DNA from: Auanema rhodensis
Lineage: Eukaryota; Nematoda; Chromadorea; Rhabditida; Rhabditidae
Direction: 5' to 3'
DNA: 64,000 bases
Assembly: GCA_964057225.1 (NCBI GenBank)
Contig: OZ059896.1
Span: forward strand, 20,208,501 to 20,272,500
The position numbers and the translations under genes were made by a program. The notes below the pieces were generated by a model that did not search any database, was not told where the DNA came from, and saw nothing but the letters and a program-made list of their open reading frames with translations. Below, piece after piece: positions 39,663 to 52,999 of this stretch. The first letter of the stretch is position 1. Every line of letters starts with the position of its first letter.

Positions 39663-42119
39663 TGAGTTTCCATGTACACTCAACATTGCTTCCAAAAACA
39701 TTTTGACAAAAATTTTTTCGAAAAATTTCAAAATAATTTAGCAAAAAGTAGATGTTTTTAGATTCCATTTTTCAAGGCAAAGACGATGGACAGTGTTATT
39801 CAACGAAAAAATTAATTCTTCAGGGTGAAAATCGAGGATATAAGTGTGAACTTATATCAGTTGATATCTCGGTGCATTTTTAAGCTAGCGCAAATCTGAT
39901 AACACAGATCGACGCAGCTTAAAAATCCGCATTGAATGCACTATACTACATTGAGAAACGCTTAATACAAAAATTAGTTATGATCGTTTGAAAAATGATG
40001 CATTAGTGTATGTTGAGTTTCCATGTACACTCAACATTGCTTCCAAAAACATTTTGACAAAAATTTTTTCGAAAAATTTCGAAATAATTTAGCAAAAAGT
40101 AGATGTTTTTAGATTCCTTTATTCAAGGCAAAGATGATGGACAATGTTATTCAACGAAAAAATTAATTCTTTAGGGTGAAAATCGAGGATATAAGTGTGA
40201 ACTTATATCAGTTGATATCTTGGTGCATTTTTAAGCTAGCGCAAATCTGATAACACATATCGACGCAGCTTAAAAATCCGCATCGAATGCACTATACTAC
40301 ATTGAAAAACGCTTAATACAAAAATTAGTTATGATCGTTTGAAAAATGATGCATTAGTGTATGTTGAGTTTCCATGTACACTCAACATTGCTTCCAAAAA
40401 CATTTTGACAAAAATTTTTTCGAAAAATTTCAAAATAATTTAGCAAAAAGTAGATGTTTTTAGATTCCATTTTTCAAGGCAAAGACGATGGACAGTGTTA
40501 TTCAACGAAAAAATTAATTCTTCAGGGTGAAAATCGAGGATATAAGTGTGAACTTATATCAGTTGATATCTCGGTGCATTTGTAAGCTAGCGCAAATCTG
40601 ATAACACAGATCGAAGCAGCTTAAAAATCCGCATCGAATGCACTATACTACATTGAGAAACGCTTAATACAAAAATTAGTTATGATCGTTTGAAAAATGA
40701 TGCATTAGTGTATGTTGAGTTTCCATGTACACTCAACATTGCTTCCAAAAACATTTTGACAAAAATTTTTTCGAAAAATTTCGAAATAATTTAGCAAAAA
40801 GTAGATGTTTTTAAATTCCTTTATTCAAGGCAAAGACGATGGACAATGTTATTCAACGAAAAAATTAATTGTTCAGGGTGAAAATCGAGGATATAAGTGT
40901 GAACTTATATCAGTTGATATCTCGGTGCATTTTTAAGCTAGCGCAAATCTGATAACACAGATCGACGCAGCTTAAAAATCCGCATCGAATGCACTATACT
41001 ACATTGAAAAACGCTTAATACAAAAATTAGTTATGATCGTTTGAAAAATGATGCATTAGTGTATGTTGAGTTTCCATGTACACTCAACATTGCTTCCAAA
41101 AACATTTTGACAAAAATTTTTTCGAAAAATTTCAAAATAATTTAGCAAAAAGTAGATGTTTTTAGATTCCATTTTTCAAGGCAAAGACGATGGACAGTGT
41201 TATTCAACGAAAAAATTAATTCTTCAGGGTGAAAATCGAGGATATAAGTGTGAACTTATATCAGTTGATATCTCGGTGCATTTTTAAGCTAGCGCAAATC
41301 TGATAACACAGATCGACGCAGCTTAAAAATCCGCATTGAATGCACTATACTACATTGAGAAACGCTTGATACAAAAATTAGTTATGATCGTTTGAAAAAT
41401 GATGCATTAGTGTATGTTGAGTTTCCATGTACACTCAACATTGCTTCCAAAAACATTTTGACAAAAATTTTTTCGAAAAATTTCGAAATAATTTAGCAAA
41501 AAGTAGATGTTTTTAGATTCCTTTATTCAAGGCAAAGACGATGGACAATGTTATTCAACGAAAAAATTAATTCTTTAGGGTGAAAATCGAGGATATAAGT
41601 GTGAACTTATATCAGTTGATATCTTGGTGCATTTTTAAGCTAGCGCAAATCTGATAACACAGATCGACGCAGCTTAAAAATCCGCATCGAATGCACTATA
41701 CTACATTGAAAAACGCTTAATACAAAAATTAGTTATGATCGTTTGAAAAATGATGCATTAGTGTATGTTGAGTTTCCATGTACACTCAACATTGCTTCCA
41801 AAAACATTTTGACAAAAATTTTTTCGAAAAATTTCAAAATAATTTAGCAAAAAGTAGATGTTTTTAGATTCCTTTATTCAAGGCAAAGACGATGGACAAT
41901 GTTATTCAACGAAAAAATTAATTCTTCAGGGTGAAAATCGAGGATATAAGTGTGAACTTATATCAGTTGATATCTCGGTGCATTTTTAAGCTAGCGCAAA
42001 TCTGATAATACAGATCGACGCAGCTTAAAAATCCGCATCGAATGCACTATACTACATTGAGAAACGCTTGATACAAAAATTAGTTATGATCGTTTGAAAA
42101 ATGATGCATTAGTGTATGT
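39663..42119. repeat. 7-monomer HOR, copy 2
   Basis: It matches 33696-36152 at all diagnostic sites, including T122 and T245 in the T monomer at 40014 and G156 in the B monomer at 40716. It is directly followed by copy 3. Confidence 0.87.
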
Positions 42120-44576
42120 TGAGTTTCCATGTACACTCAACATTGCTTCCAAAAACATTTTGACAAAAATTTTTTCGAAAAATTTCAAAATAATTTAGCA
42201 AAAAGTAGATGTTTTTAGATTCCATTTTTCAAGGCAAAGACGATGGACAGTGTTATTCAACGAAAAAATTAATTCTTCAGGGTGAAAATCGAGGATATAA
42301 GTGTGAACTTATATCAGTTGATATCTCGGTGCATTTTTAAGCTAGCGCAAATCTGATAACACAGATCGACGCAGCTTAAAAATCCGCATTGAATGCACTA
42401 TACTACATTGAGAAACGCTTAATACAAAAATTAGTTATGATCGTTTGAAAAATGATGCATTAGTGTATGTTGAGTTTCCATGTACACTCAACATTGCTTC
42501 CAAAAACATTTTGACAAAAATTTTTTCGAAAAATTTCGAAATAATTTAGCAAAAAGTAGATGTTTTTAGATTCCTTTATTCAAGGCAAAGATGATGGACA
42601 ATGTTATTCAACGAAAAAATTAATTCTTTAGGGTGAAAATCGAGGATATAAGTGTGAACTTATATCAGTTGATATCTTGGTGCATTTTTAAGCTAGCGCA
42701 AATCTGATAACACATATCGACGCAGCTTAAAAATCCGCATCGAATGCACTATACTACATTGAAAAACGCTTAATACAAAAATTAGTTATGATCGTTTGAA
42801 AAATGATGCATTAGTGTATGTTGAGTTTCCATGTACACTCAACATTGCTTCCAAAAACATTTTGACAAAAATTTTTTCGAAAAATTTCAAAATAATTTAG
42901 CAAAAAGTAGATGTTTTTAGATTCCATTTTTCAAGGCAAAGACGATGGACAGTGTTATTCAACGAAAAAATTAATTCTTCAGGGTGAAAATCGAGGATAT
43001 AAGTGTGAACTTATATCAGTTGATATCTCGGTGCATTTGTAAGCTAGCGCAAATCTGATAACACAGATCGAAGCAGCTTAAAAATCCGCATCGAATGCAC
43101 TATACTACATTGAGAAACGCTTAATACAAAAATTAGTTATGATCGTTTGAAAAATGATGCATTAGTGTATGTTGAGTTTCCATGTACACTCAACATTGCT
43201 TCCAAAAACATTTTGACAAAAATTTTTTCGAAAAATTTCGAAATAATTTAGCAAAAAGTAGATGTTTTTAAATTCCTTTATTCAAGGCAAAGACGATGGA
43301 CAATGTTATTCAACGAAAAAATTAATTGTTCAGGGTGAAAATCGAGGATATAAGTGTGAACTTATATCAGTTGATATCTCGGTGCATTTTTAAGCTAGCG
43401 CAAATCTGATAACACAGATCGACGCAGCTTAAAAATCCGCATCGAATGCACTATACTACATTGAAAAACGCTTAATACAAAAATTAGTTATGATCGTTTG
43501 AAAAATGATGCATTAGTGTATGTTGAGTTTCCATGTACACTCAACATTGCTTCCAAAAACATTTTGACAAAAATTTTTTCGAAAAATTTCAAAATAATTT
43601 AGCAAAAAGTAGATGTTTTTAGATTCCATTTTTCAAGGCAAAGACGATGGACAGTGTTATTCAACGAAAAAATTAATTCTTCAGGGTGAAAATCGAGGAT
43701 ATAAGTGTGAACTTATATCAGTTGATATCTCGGTGCATTTTTAAGCTAGCGCAAATCTGATAACACAGATCGACGCAGCTTAAAAATCCGCATTGAATGC
43801 ACTATACTACATTGAGAAACGCTTGATACAAAAATTAGTTATGATCGTTTGAAAAATGATGCATTAGTGTATGTTGAGTTTCCATGTACACTCAACATTG
43901 CTTCCAAAAACATTTTGACAAAAATTTTTTCGAAAAATTTCGAAATAATTTAGCAAAAAGTAGATGTTTTTAGATTCCTTTATTCAAGGCAAAGACGATG
44001 GACAATGTTATTCAACGAAAAAATTAATTCTTTAGGGTGAAAATCGAGGATATAAGTGTGAACTTATATCAGTTGATATCTTGGTGCATTTTTAAGCTAG
44101 CGCAAATCTGATAACACAGATCGACGCAGCTTAAAAATCCGCATCGAATGCACTATACTACATTGAAAAACGCTTAATACAAAAATTAGTTATGATCGTT
44201 TGAAAAATGATGCATTAGTGTATGTTGAGTTTCCATGTACACTCAACATTGCTTCCAAAAACATTTTGACAAAAATTTTTTCGAAAAATTTCAAAATAAT
44301 TTAGCAAAAAGTAGATGTTTTTAGATTCCTTTATTCAAGGCAAAGACGATGGACAATGTTATTCAACGAAAAAATTAATTCTTCAGGGTGAAAATCGAGG
44401 ATATAAGTGTGAACTTATATCAGTTGATATCTCGGTGCATTTTTAAGCTAGCGCAAATCTGATAATACAGATCGACGCAGCTTAAAAATCCGCATCGAAT
44501 GCACTATACTACATTGAGAAACGCTTGATACAAAAATTAGTTATGATCGTTTGAAAAATGATGCATTAGTGTATGT
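42120..44576. repeat. 7-monomer HOR, copy 3; last A, B, D, T monomers
   Basis: This is a third in-order copy of D T A B D T O. It contains the last class A (42822), B (43173), D (43524) and T (43875) monomers in the window. From 44226 on, no monomer carries T208, T271, G218 or A293. Confidence 0.87.
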
Positions 44577-46331
44577 TGAGTTTCCATGTACACTCAACAT
44601 TGCTTCCAAAAACATTTTGACAAAAATTTTTTCGAAAAATTTCAAAATAATTTAGCAAAAAGTAGATGTTTTTAGATTCCTTTTTTCAAGGCAAAGACGA
44701 TGGACAATGTTATTCAACGAAAAAATTATTCCTTCAGGGTGAAAATCGAAGATATAAGTGTGAACTTATATCAGTTGATATCTCGGTGCATTTTTAAGCT
44801 AGCGCAAATCTGATAACAGAGATCGACGCAGCTTAAAAATCCGCATCGAATGCACTATACTACATTGAGAAACGCTTAATACAAAAATTAGTTATGATCG
44901 TTTGAAAAATGATGCATTAGTGTATGTTGAGTTTCCATGTACACTCAACATTGCTTCCAAAAACATTTTGACAAAAATTTTTTCGAAAAATTTCAAAATA
45001 ATTTAGCAAAAAGTAGATGTATTTAGATTCCATTTTTCAAGGCAAAGACGATGGACAATGTTATTCAACGGAAAAATTATTTCTTCAGGGTGAAAATCGA
45101 GGATATAAGTGTGAACTTATATCAGTTGATATCTCGGTGCATTTTTAAGCTAGCGCAAATCTGATAACACAGATCGACGCAGCTTAAAAATCCGCATCGA
45201 ATGCACTATACTACATTAAGAAACGCTTGATACAAAAATTAGTTATGATCGTTTGAAAAATGATGCATTAGTGTATGTTGAGTTTCCATGTACACTCAAC
45301 ATTGCTTCCAAAAACATTTTGACAAAAATTTTTTCGAAAAATTTCAAAATAATTTAGCAAAAAGTAGATGTTTTTAGATTCCTTTTTTCAAGGCAAAGAC
45401 GATGGACAATGTTATTCAACGAAAAAATTATTCCTTCAGGGTGAAAATCGAAGATATAAGTGTGAACTTATATCAGTTGATATCTCGGTGCATTTTTAAG
45501 CTAGCGCAAATCTGATAACAGAGATCGACGCAGCTTAAAAATCCGCATCGAATGCACTATACTACATTGAGAAACGCTTAATAGAAAAATTAGTTATGAT
45601 CGTTTGAAAAATGATGCATTAGTGTATGTTGAGTTTCCATGTACACTCAACATTGCTTCCAAAAACATTTTGACAAAAATTTTTTCGAAAAATTTCAAAA
45701 TAATTTAGCAAAAAGTAGATGTTTTTAGATTCCATTTTTCAAGGCAAAGACGATGGACAATGTTATTCAACGGAAAAATTATTTCTTCAGGGTGAAAATC
45801 GAGGATATAAGTGTGAACTTATATCAGTTGATATCTCGGTGCATTTTTAAGCTAGCGCAAATCTGATAACACAGATCGACGCAGCTTAAAAATGCGCATC
45901 GAATGCACTATACTACATTGAGAAACGCTTGATACAAAAATTAGTTATGATCGTTTGAAAAATGATGCATTAGTGTATGTTGAGTTTCCATGTACACTCA
46001 ACATTGCTTCCAAAAACATTTTGACAAAAATTTTTTCGAAAAATTTCAAAATAATTTAGCAAAAAGTAGATGTTTTTAGATTCCATTTTCCAAGGCAAAG
46101 ACGATGGACAATGTTATTCAACGAAAAAATTAATTCTTCAGGGTGAAAATCGAGGATATAAGTGTGAACTTATATCAGTTGATATCTCGGTGCATTTTTA
46201 AGCTAGCGCAAATCTGATAACACAGATCGACGCAGCTTAAAAATCCGCATCGAATGCACTATACTACATTGAGAAACGCTTAATACAAAAATTAGTTATG
46301 ATCGTTTGAAAAATGATGCATTAGTGTATGT

Positions 46332-48085
46332 TGAGTTTCCATGTACACTCAACATTGCTTCCAAAAACATTTTGACAAAAATTTTTTCGAAAAATTTCAA
46401 AATAATTTAGCAAAAAGTAGATGTTTTTAGATTCCTTTTTTCAAGGCAAAGACGATGGACAATGTTATTCAACGAAAAAATTATTCCTTCAGGGTGAAAA
46501 TCGAAGATATAAGTGTGAACTTATATCAGTTGATATCTCGGTGCATTTTTAAGCTAGCGCAAATCTGATAACAGAGATCGACGCAGCTTAAAAATCCGCA
46601 TCGAATGCACTATACTACATTGAGAAACGCTTAATACAAAAATTAGTTATGATCGTTTGAAAAATGATGCATTAGTGTATGTTGAGTTTCCATGTACACT
46701 CAACATTGCTTCCAAAAACATTTTGACAAAAATTTTTTCGAAAAATTTCAAAATAATTTAGCAAAAAGTAGATGTTTTTAGATTCCATTTTTCAAGGCAA
46801 AGACGATGGACAATGTTATTCAACGGAAAAATTATTTCTTCAGGGTGAAAATCGAGGATATAAGTGTGAACTTATATCAGTTGATATCTCGGTGCATTTT
46901 TAAGCTAGCGCAAATCTGATAACACAGATCGACGCAGCTTAAAATGCGCATCGAATGCACTATACTACATTGAGAAACGCTTGATACAAAAATTAGTTAT
47001 GATCGTTTGAAAAATGATGCATTAGTGTATGTTGAGTTTCCATGTACACTCAACATTGCTTCCAAAAACATTTTGACAAAAATTTTTTCGAAAAATTTGA
47101 AAATAATTTAGCCGAAAGTAGATGTTTTTAGATTCCTTTTTTCAAGGCAAAGACGATGGACAATGTTATTCAACGAAAAAATTATTCCTTCAGGGTGAAA
47201 ATCGAGGATATAAGTGTGAACTTATATCAGTTGATATCTCGGTGCATTTTTAAGCTAGCGCAAATCTGATAACAGAGATCGACGCAGCTTAAAAATCCGC
47301 ATCGAATGCACTATACTACATTGAGAAACGCTTAATACAAAAATTAGTTATGATCGTTTGAAAAATGATGCATTAGTGTATGTTGAGTTTCCATGTACAC
47401 TCAACATTGCTTCCAAAAACATTTTGACAAAAATTTTTTCGAAAAATTTCAAAATAATTTAGCAAAAAGTAGATGTTTTTAGATTCCATTTTTCAAGGCA
47501 AAGACGATGGACAATGTTATTCAACGAAAAAATTAATTCTTCAGGGTGAAAATCGAGGATATAAGTGTGAACTTATATCAGTTGATATCTCGGTGCATTT
47601 TTAAGCTAGCGCAAATCTGATAACACAGATCGACGCAGCTTAAAAATCCGCATCGAATGCACTATACTACATTGAGAAACGCTTAATACAAAAATTAGTT
47701 ATGATCGTTTGAAAAATGATGCATTAGTGTATGTTGAGTTTCCATGTACACTCAACATTGCTTCCAAAAACATTTTGACAAAAATTTTTTCGAAAAATTT
47801 CAAAATAATTTAGCCGAAAGTAGATGTTTTTAGATTCCTTTTTTCAAGGCAAAGACGATGGACAATGTTATTCAACGAAAAAATTATTCCTTCAGGGTGA
47901 AAATCGAGGATATAAGTGTGAACTTATATCAGTTGATATCTCGGTGCATTTTTAAGCTAGCGCAAATCTGATAACAGAGATCGACGCAGCTTAAAAATCC
48001 GCATCGAATGCACTATACTACATTGAGAAACGCTTAATACAAAAATTAGTTATGATCGTTTGAAAAATGATGCATTAGTGTATGT
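46332..48085. repeat. C1 G C2 P C2 transition
   Basis: After the end of the 14/21-monomer block come C1, a 350-bp class G monomer, and the second copy of the C2-P-C2 triplet (47033-48085). The first C2 of the triplet has a private G at monomer position 67 (47099). This is the start of the purely C/G/K/L half. Confidence 0.75.
46683..47032. repeat. 350-bp class G monomer (1-base deletion)
   Basis: One A is missing from the right arm of the long hairpin (AGCTTAAAATGCGC instead of AGCTTAAAAATGCGC, near 46944). It is the second of two length changes in 182 monomers. It shortens the perfect 11-bp arm. Confidence 0.85.
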
Positions 48086-49840
48086 TGAGTTTCCATGTAC
48101 ACTCAACATTGCTTCCAAAAACATTTTGACAAAAATTTTTTCGAAAAATTTCAAATAAATTTAGCAAAAAGTAGATGTTTTTAGATTCCTTTATTCAAGG
48201 CAAAGACGATGGACAATGTTATTCAACGAAAAAATTAATTCTTCAGGGTGAAAATCGAGAATATAAGTGTAAACTTATATCAGTTGATATCTCGGTGCAT
48301 TTTTAAGCTAGCGCAAATCTGATAACACAGATCGACGCAGCTTAAAAATCCGCATCGAATGCACTATACTACATTGAGAAACGCTTAATACAAAAATTAG
48401 TTATGATCGTTTGAAAAATGATGCATTAGTGTATGTTGAGTTTCCATGTACACTCAACATTGCTTCCAAAAACATTTTGACAAAAATTTTTTCGAAAAAT
48501 TTCAAAATAATTTAGCAAAAAGTAGATGTTTTTAGATTCCTTTTTTCAAGGCAAAGACGATGGACAATGTTATTCAACGAAAAAATTATTCCTTCAGGGT
48601 GAAAATCGAAGATATAAGTGTGAACTTATATCAGTTGATATCTCGGTGCATTTTTAAGCTAGCGCAAATCTGATAACAGAGATCGACGCAGCTTAAAAAT
48701 CCGCATCGAATGCACTATACTACATTGAGAAACGCTTAATACAAAAATTAGTTATGATCGTTTGAAAAATGATGCATTAGTGTATGTTGAGTTTCCATGT
48801 ACACTCAACATTGCTTCCAAAAACATTTTGACAAAAATTTTTTCGAAAAATTTCAAAATAATTTAGCAAAAAGTAGATGTTTTTAGATTCCATTTTTCAA
48901 GGCAAAGACGATGGACAATGTTATTCAACGGAAAAATTATTTCTTCAGGGTGAAAATCGAGGATATAAGTGTGAACTTATATCAGTTGATATCTCGGTGC
49001 ATTTTTAAGCTAGCGCAAATCTGATAACACAGATCGACGCAGCTTAAAAATGCGCATCGAATGCACTATACTACATTGAGAAACGCTTGATACAAAAATT
49101 AGTTATGATCGTTTGAAAAATGATGCATTAGTGTATGTTGAGTTTCCATGTACACTCAACATTGCTTCCAAAAACATTTTGACAAAAATTTTTTCGAAAA
49201 ATTTCAAAATAATTTAGCCGAAAGTAGATGTTTTTAGATTCCTTTTTTCAAGGCAAAGACGATGGACAATGTTATTCAACGAAAAAATTATTCCTTCAGG
49301 GTGAAAATCGAGGATATAAGTGTGAACTTATATCAGTTGATATCTCGGTGCATTTTTAAGCTAGCGCAAATCTGATAACAGAGATCGACGCAGCTTAAAA
49401 ATCCGCATCGAATGCACTATACTACATTGAGAAACGCTTAATACAAAAATTAGTTATGATCGTTTGAAAAATGATGCATTAGTGTATGTTGAGTTTCCAT
49501 GTACACTCAACATTGCTTCCAAAAACATTTTGACAAAAATTTTTTCGAAAAATTTCAAAATAATTTAGCCGAAAGTAGATGTTTTTAGATTCCTTTTTTC
49601 AAGGCAAAGACGATGGACAATGTTATTCAACGAAAAAATTATTCCTTCAGGGTGAAAATCGAGGATATAAGTGTGAACTTATATCAGTTGATATCTCGGT
49701 GCATTTTTAAGCTAGCGCAAATCTGATAACAGAGATCGACGCAGCTTAAAAATCCGCATCGAATGCACTATACTACATTGAGAAACGCTTAATACAAAAA
49801 TTAGTTATGATCGTTTGAAAAATGATGCATTAGTGTATGT
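48086..49840. repeat. 5-monomer short form of the L-HOR (L C1 G C2 C2)
   Basis: It has the same start (L) and end (C2 C2) as the 9-mer that follows but lacks both K monomers and one C1-G pair. The L monomer has A302 and a double change at 71/72 that recurs only at 61424. Confidence 0.75.
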
Positions 49841-52800
49841 TGAGTTTCCATGTACACTCAACATTGCTTCCAAAAACATTTTGACAAAAATTTTTTCGAA
49901 AAATTTCAGAATAATTTAGCAAAAAGTAGATGTTTTTAGATTCCATTTTTCAAGGCAAAGACGATGGACAATGTTATTCAACGAAAAAATTAATTCTTCA
50001 GGGTGAAAATCGAGAATATAAGTGTAAACTTATATCAGTTGATATCTCGGTGCATTTTTAAGCTAGCGCAAATCTGATAACACAGATCGACGCAGCTTAA
50101 AAATCCGCATCGAATGCACTATACTACATTGAGAAACGCTTGATACAAAAATTAGTTATGATCGTTTGAAAAATGATGCATTAGTGTATGTTGAGTTTCC
50201 ATGTACACTCAACATTGCTTCCAAAAACATTTTGACAAAAATTTTTTCGAAAAATTTCAAAATAATTTAGCAAAAAGTAGATGTTTTTAGATTCCATTTT
50301 TCAAGGCAAAGACGATGGACAATGTTATTCAACGAAAAAATTAATTCTTCAGGGTGAAAATCAAGGATATAAGTGTGAACTTATATCAGTTGATATCTCG
50401 GTGCATTTTTAAGCTAGCGCAAATCTGATAACACAGATCGACGCAGCTTAAAAATCCGCATCGAATGCACTATACTACATTGAGAAACGCTTAATACAAA
50501 AATTAGTTATGATCGTTTGAAAAATGATGCATTAGTGTATGTTGAGTTTCCATGTACACTCAACATTGCTTCCAAAAACATTTTGACAAAAATTTTTTCG
50601 AAAAATTTCAAAATAATTTAGCAAAAAGTAGATGTTTTTAGATTCCTTTTTTCAAGGCAAAGACGATGGACAATGTTATTCAACGAAAAAATTATTCCTT
50701 CAGGGTGAAAATCGAAGATATAAGTGTGAACTTATATCAGTTGATATCTCGGTGCATTTTTAAGCTAGCGCAAATCTGATAACAGAGATCGACGCAGCTT
50801 AAAAATCCGCATCGAATGCACTATACTACATTGAGAAACGCTTAATACAAAAATTAGTTATGATCGTTTGAAAAATGATGCATTAGTGTATGTTGAGTTT
50901 CCATGTACACTCAACATTGCTTCCAAAAACATTTTGACAAAAATTTTTTCGAAAAATTTCAAAATAATTTAGCAAAAAGTAGATGTTTTTAGATTCCATT
51001 TTTCAAGGCAAAGACGATGGACAATGTTATTCAACGGAAAAATTATTTCTTCAGGGTGAAAATCGAGGATATAAGTGTGAACTTATATCAGTTGATATCT
51101 CGGTGCATTTTTAAGCTAGCGCAAATCTGATAACACAGATCGACGCAGCTTAAAAATGCGCATCGAATGCACTATACTACATTGAGAAACGCTTGATACA
51201 AAAATTAGTTATGATCGTTTGAAAAATGATGCATTAGTGTATGTTGAGTTTCCATGTACACTCAACATTGCTTCCAAAAACATTTTGACAAAAATTTTTT
51301 CGAAAAATTTCAAAATAATTTAGCAAAAAGTAGATGTTTTTAGATTCCATTTTTCAAGGCAAAGACGATGGACAATGTTATTCAACGAAAAAATTAATTC
51401 TTCAGGGTGAAAATCAAGGATATAAGTGTGAACTTATATCAGTTGATATCTCGGTGCATTTTTAAGCTAGCGCAAATCTGATAACACAGATCGACGCAGC
51501 TTAAAAATCCGCATCGAATGCACTATACTACATTGAGAAACGCTTAATACAAAAATTAGTTATGATCGTTTGAAAAATGATGCATTAGTGTATGTTGAGT
51601 TTCCATGTACACTCAACATTGCTTCCAAAAACATTTTGACAAAAATTTTTTCGAAAAATTTCAAAATAATTTAGCAAAAAGTAGATGTTTTTAGATTCCT
51701 TTTTTCAAGGCAAAGACGATGGACAATGTTATTCAACGAAAAAATTATTCCTTCAGGGTGAAAATCGAAGATATAAGTGTGAACTTATATCAGTTGATAT
51801 CTCGGTGCATTTTTAAGCTAGCGCAAATCTGATAACAGAGATCGACGCAGCTTAAAAATCCGCATCGAATGCACTATACTACATTGAGAAACGCTTAATA
51901 CAAAAATTAGTTATGATCGTTTGAAAAATGATGCATTAGTGTATGTTGAGTTTCCATGTACACTCAACATTGCTTCCAAAAACATTTTGACAAAAATTTT
52001 TTCGAAAAATTTCAAAATAATTTAGCAAAAAGTAGATGTTTTTAGATTCCATTTTTCAAGGCAAAGACGATGGACAATGTTATTCAACGGAAAAATTATT
52101 TCTTCAGGGTGAAAATCGAGGATATAAGTGTGAACTTATATCAGTTGATATCTCGGTGCATTTTTAAGCTAGCGCAAATCTGATAACACAGATCGACGCA
52201 GCTTAAAAATGCGCATCGAATGCACTATACTACATTGAGAAACGCTTGATACAAAAATTAGTTATGATCGTTTGAAAAATGATGCATTAGTGTATGTTGA
52301 GTTTCCATGTACACTCAACATTGCTTCCAAAAACATTTTGACAAAAATTTTTTCGAAAAATTTCAAAATAATTTAGCCGAAAGTAGATGTTTTTAGATTC
52401 CTTTTTTCAAGGCAAAGACGATGGACAATGTTATTCAACGAAAAAATTATTCCTTCAGGGTGAAAATCGAGGATATAAGTGTGAACTTATATCAGTTGAT
52501 ATCTCGGTGCATTTTTAAGCTAGCGCAAATCTGATAACAGAGATCGACGCAGCTTAAAAATCCGCATCGAATGCACTATACTACATTGAGAAACGCTTAA
52601 TACAAAAATTAGTTATGATCGTTTGAAAAATGATGCATTAGTGTATGTTGAGTTTCCATGTACACTCAACATTGCTTCCAAAAACATTTTGACAAAAATT
52701 TTTTCGAAAAATTTCAAAATAATTTAGCCGAAAGTAGATGTTTTTAGATTCCTTTTTTCAAGGCAAAGACGATGGACAATGTTATTCAACGAAAAAATTA

Positions 52801-52999
52801 TTCCTTCAGGGTGAAAATCGAGGATATAAGTGTGAACTTATATCAGTTGATATCTCGGTGCATTTTTAAGCTAGCGCAAATCTGATAACAGAGATCGACG
52901 CAGCTTAAAAATCCGCATCGAATGCACTATACTACATTGAGAAACGCTTAATACAAAAATTAGTTATGATCGTTTGAAAAATGATGCATTAGTGTATGT
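49841..52999. repeat. 9-monomer HOR, copy 1 (L K C1 G K C1 G C2 C2)
   Basis: 3159 bp. The L monomer is marked by a G at monomer position 69 or 70, A175, A186 and G302; K by A172; C1 by A174 and G243; G by G144 and G265; C2 by C81/G82. K-C1-G occurs twice in tandem inside the unit (50192-51244 and 51245-52297). The next copy follows immediately. Confidence 0.87.
50192..52297. repeat. Internal K-C1-G triplet duplication (2 x 1053 bp)
   Basis: Two tandem copies of the three-monomer string sit inside the 9-mer. The second 9-mer keeps both copies (53351-55456) and the following 6-mer has only one, so triplet number varies between HOR copies. Confidence 0.83.

Larger units (their letters stand above)
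38961..46331. repeat. 21-monomer expanded copy of the 14-monomer block
   Basis: The order is C1 T, then (D T A B D T O) twice, then C1 G C1 G P. Bases 38961-42119 match 32994-36152 (offset 5967), and 42120-46331 match 33696-37907 (offset 8424). The difference between offsets, 2457 bp, is one 7-monomer HOR. The arrangement is what results from copying the block and duplicating its internal 7-mer by unequal exchange at the O|D junction at 42119/42120. Confidence 0.85.

Noticed and set aside
6670-44225. TTTAGGG/TTAGGG in class T monomers as telomeric repeat
   Set aside because: It is a single copy per monomer created by T159 in TTCAGGG, never in tandem.
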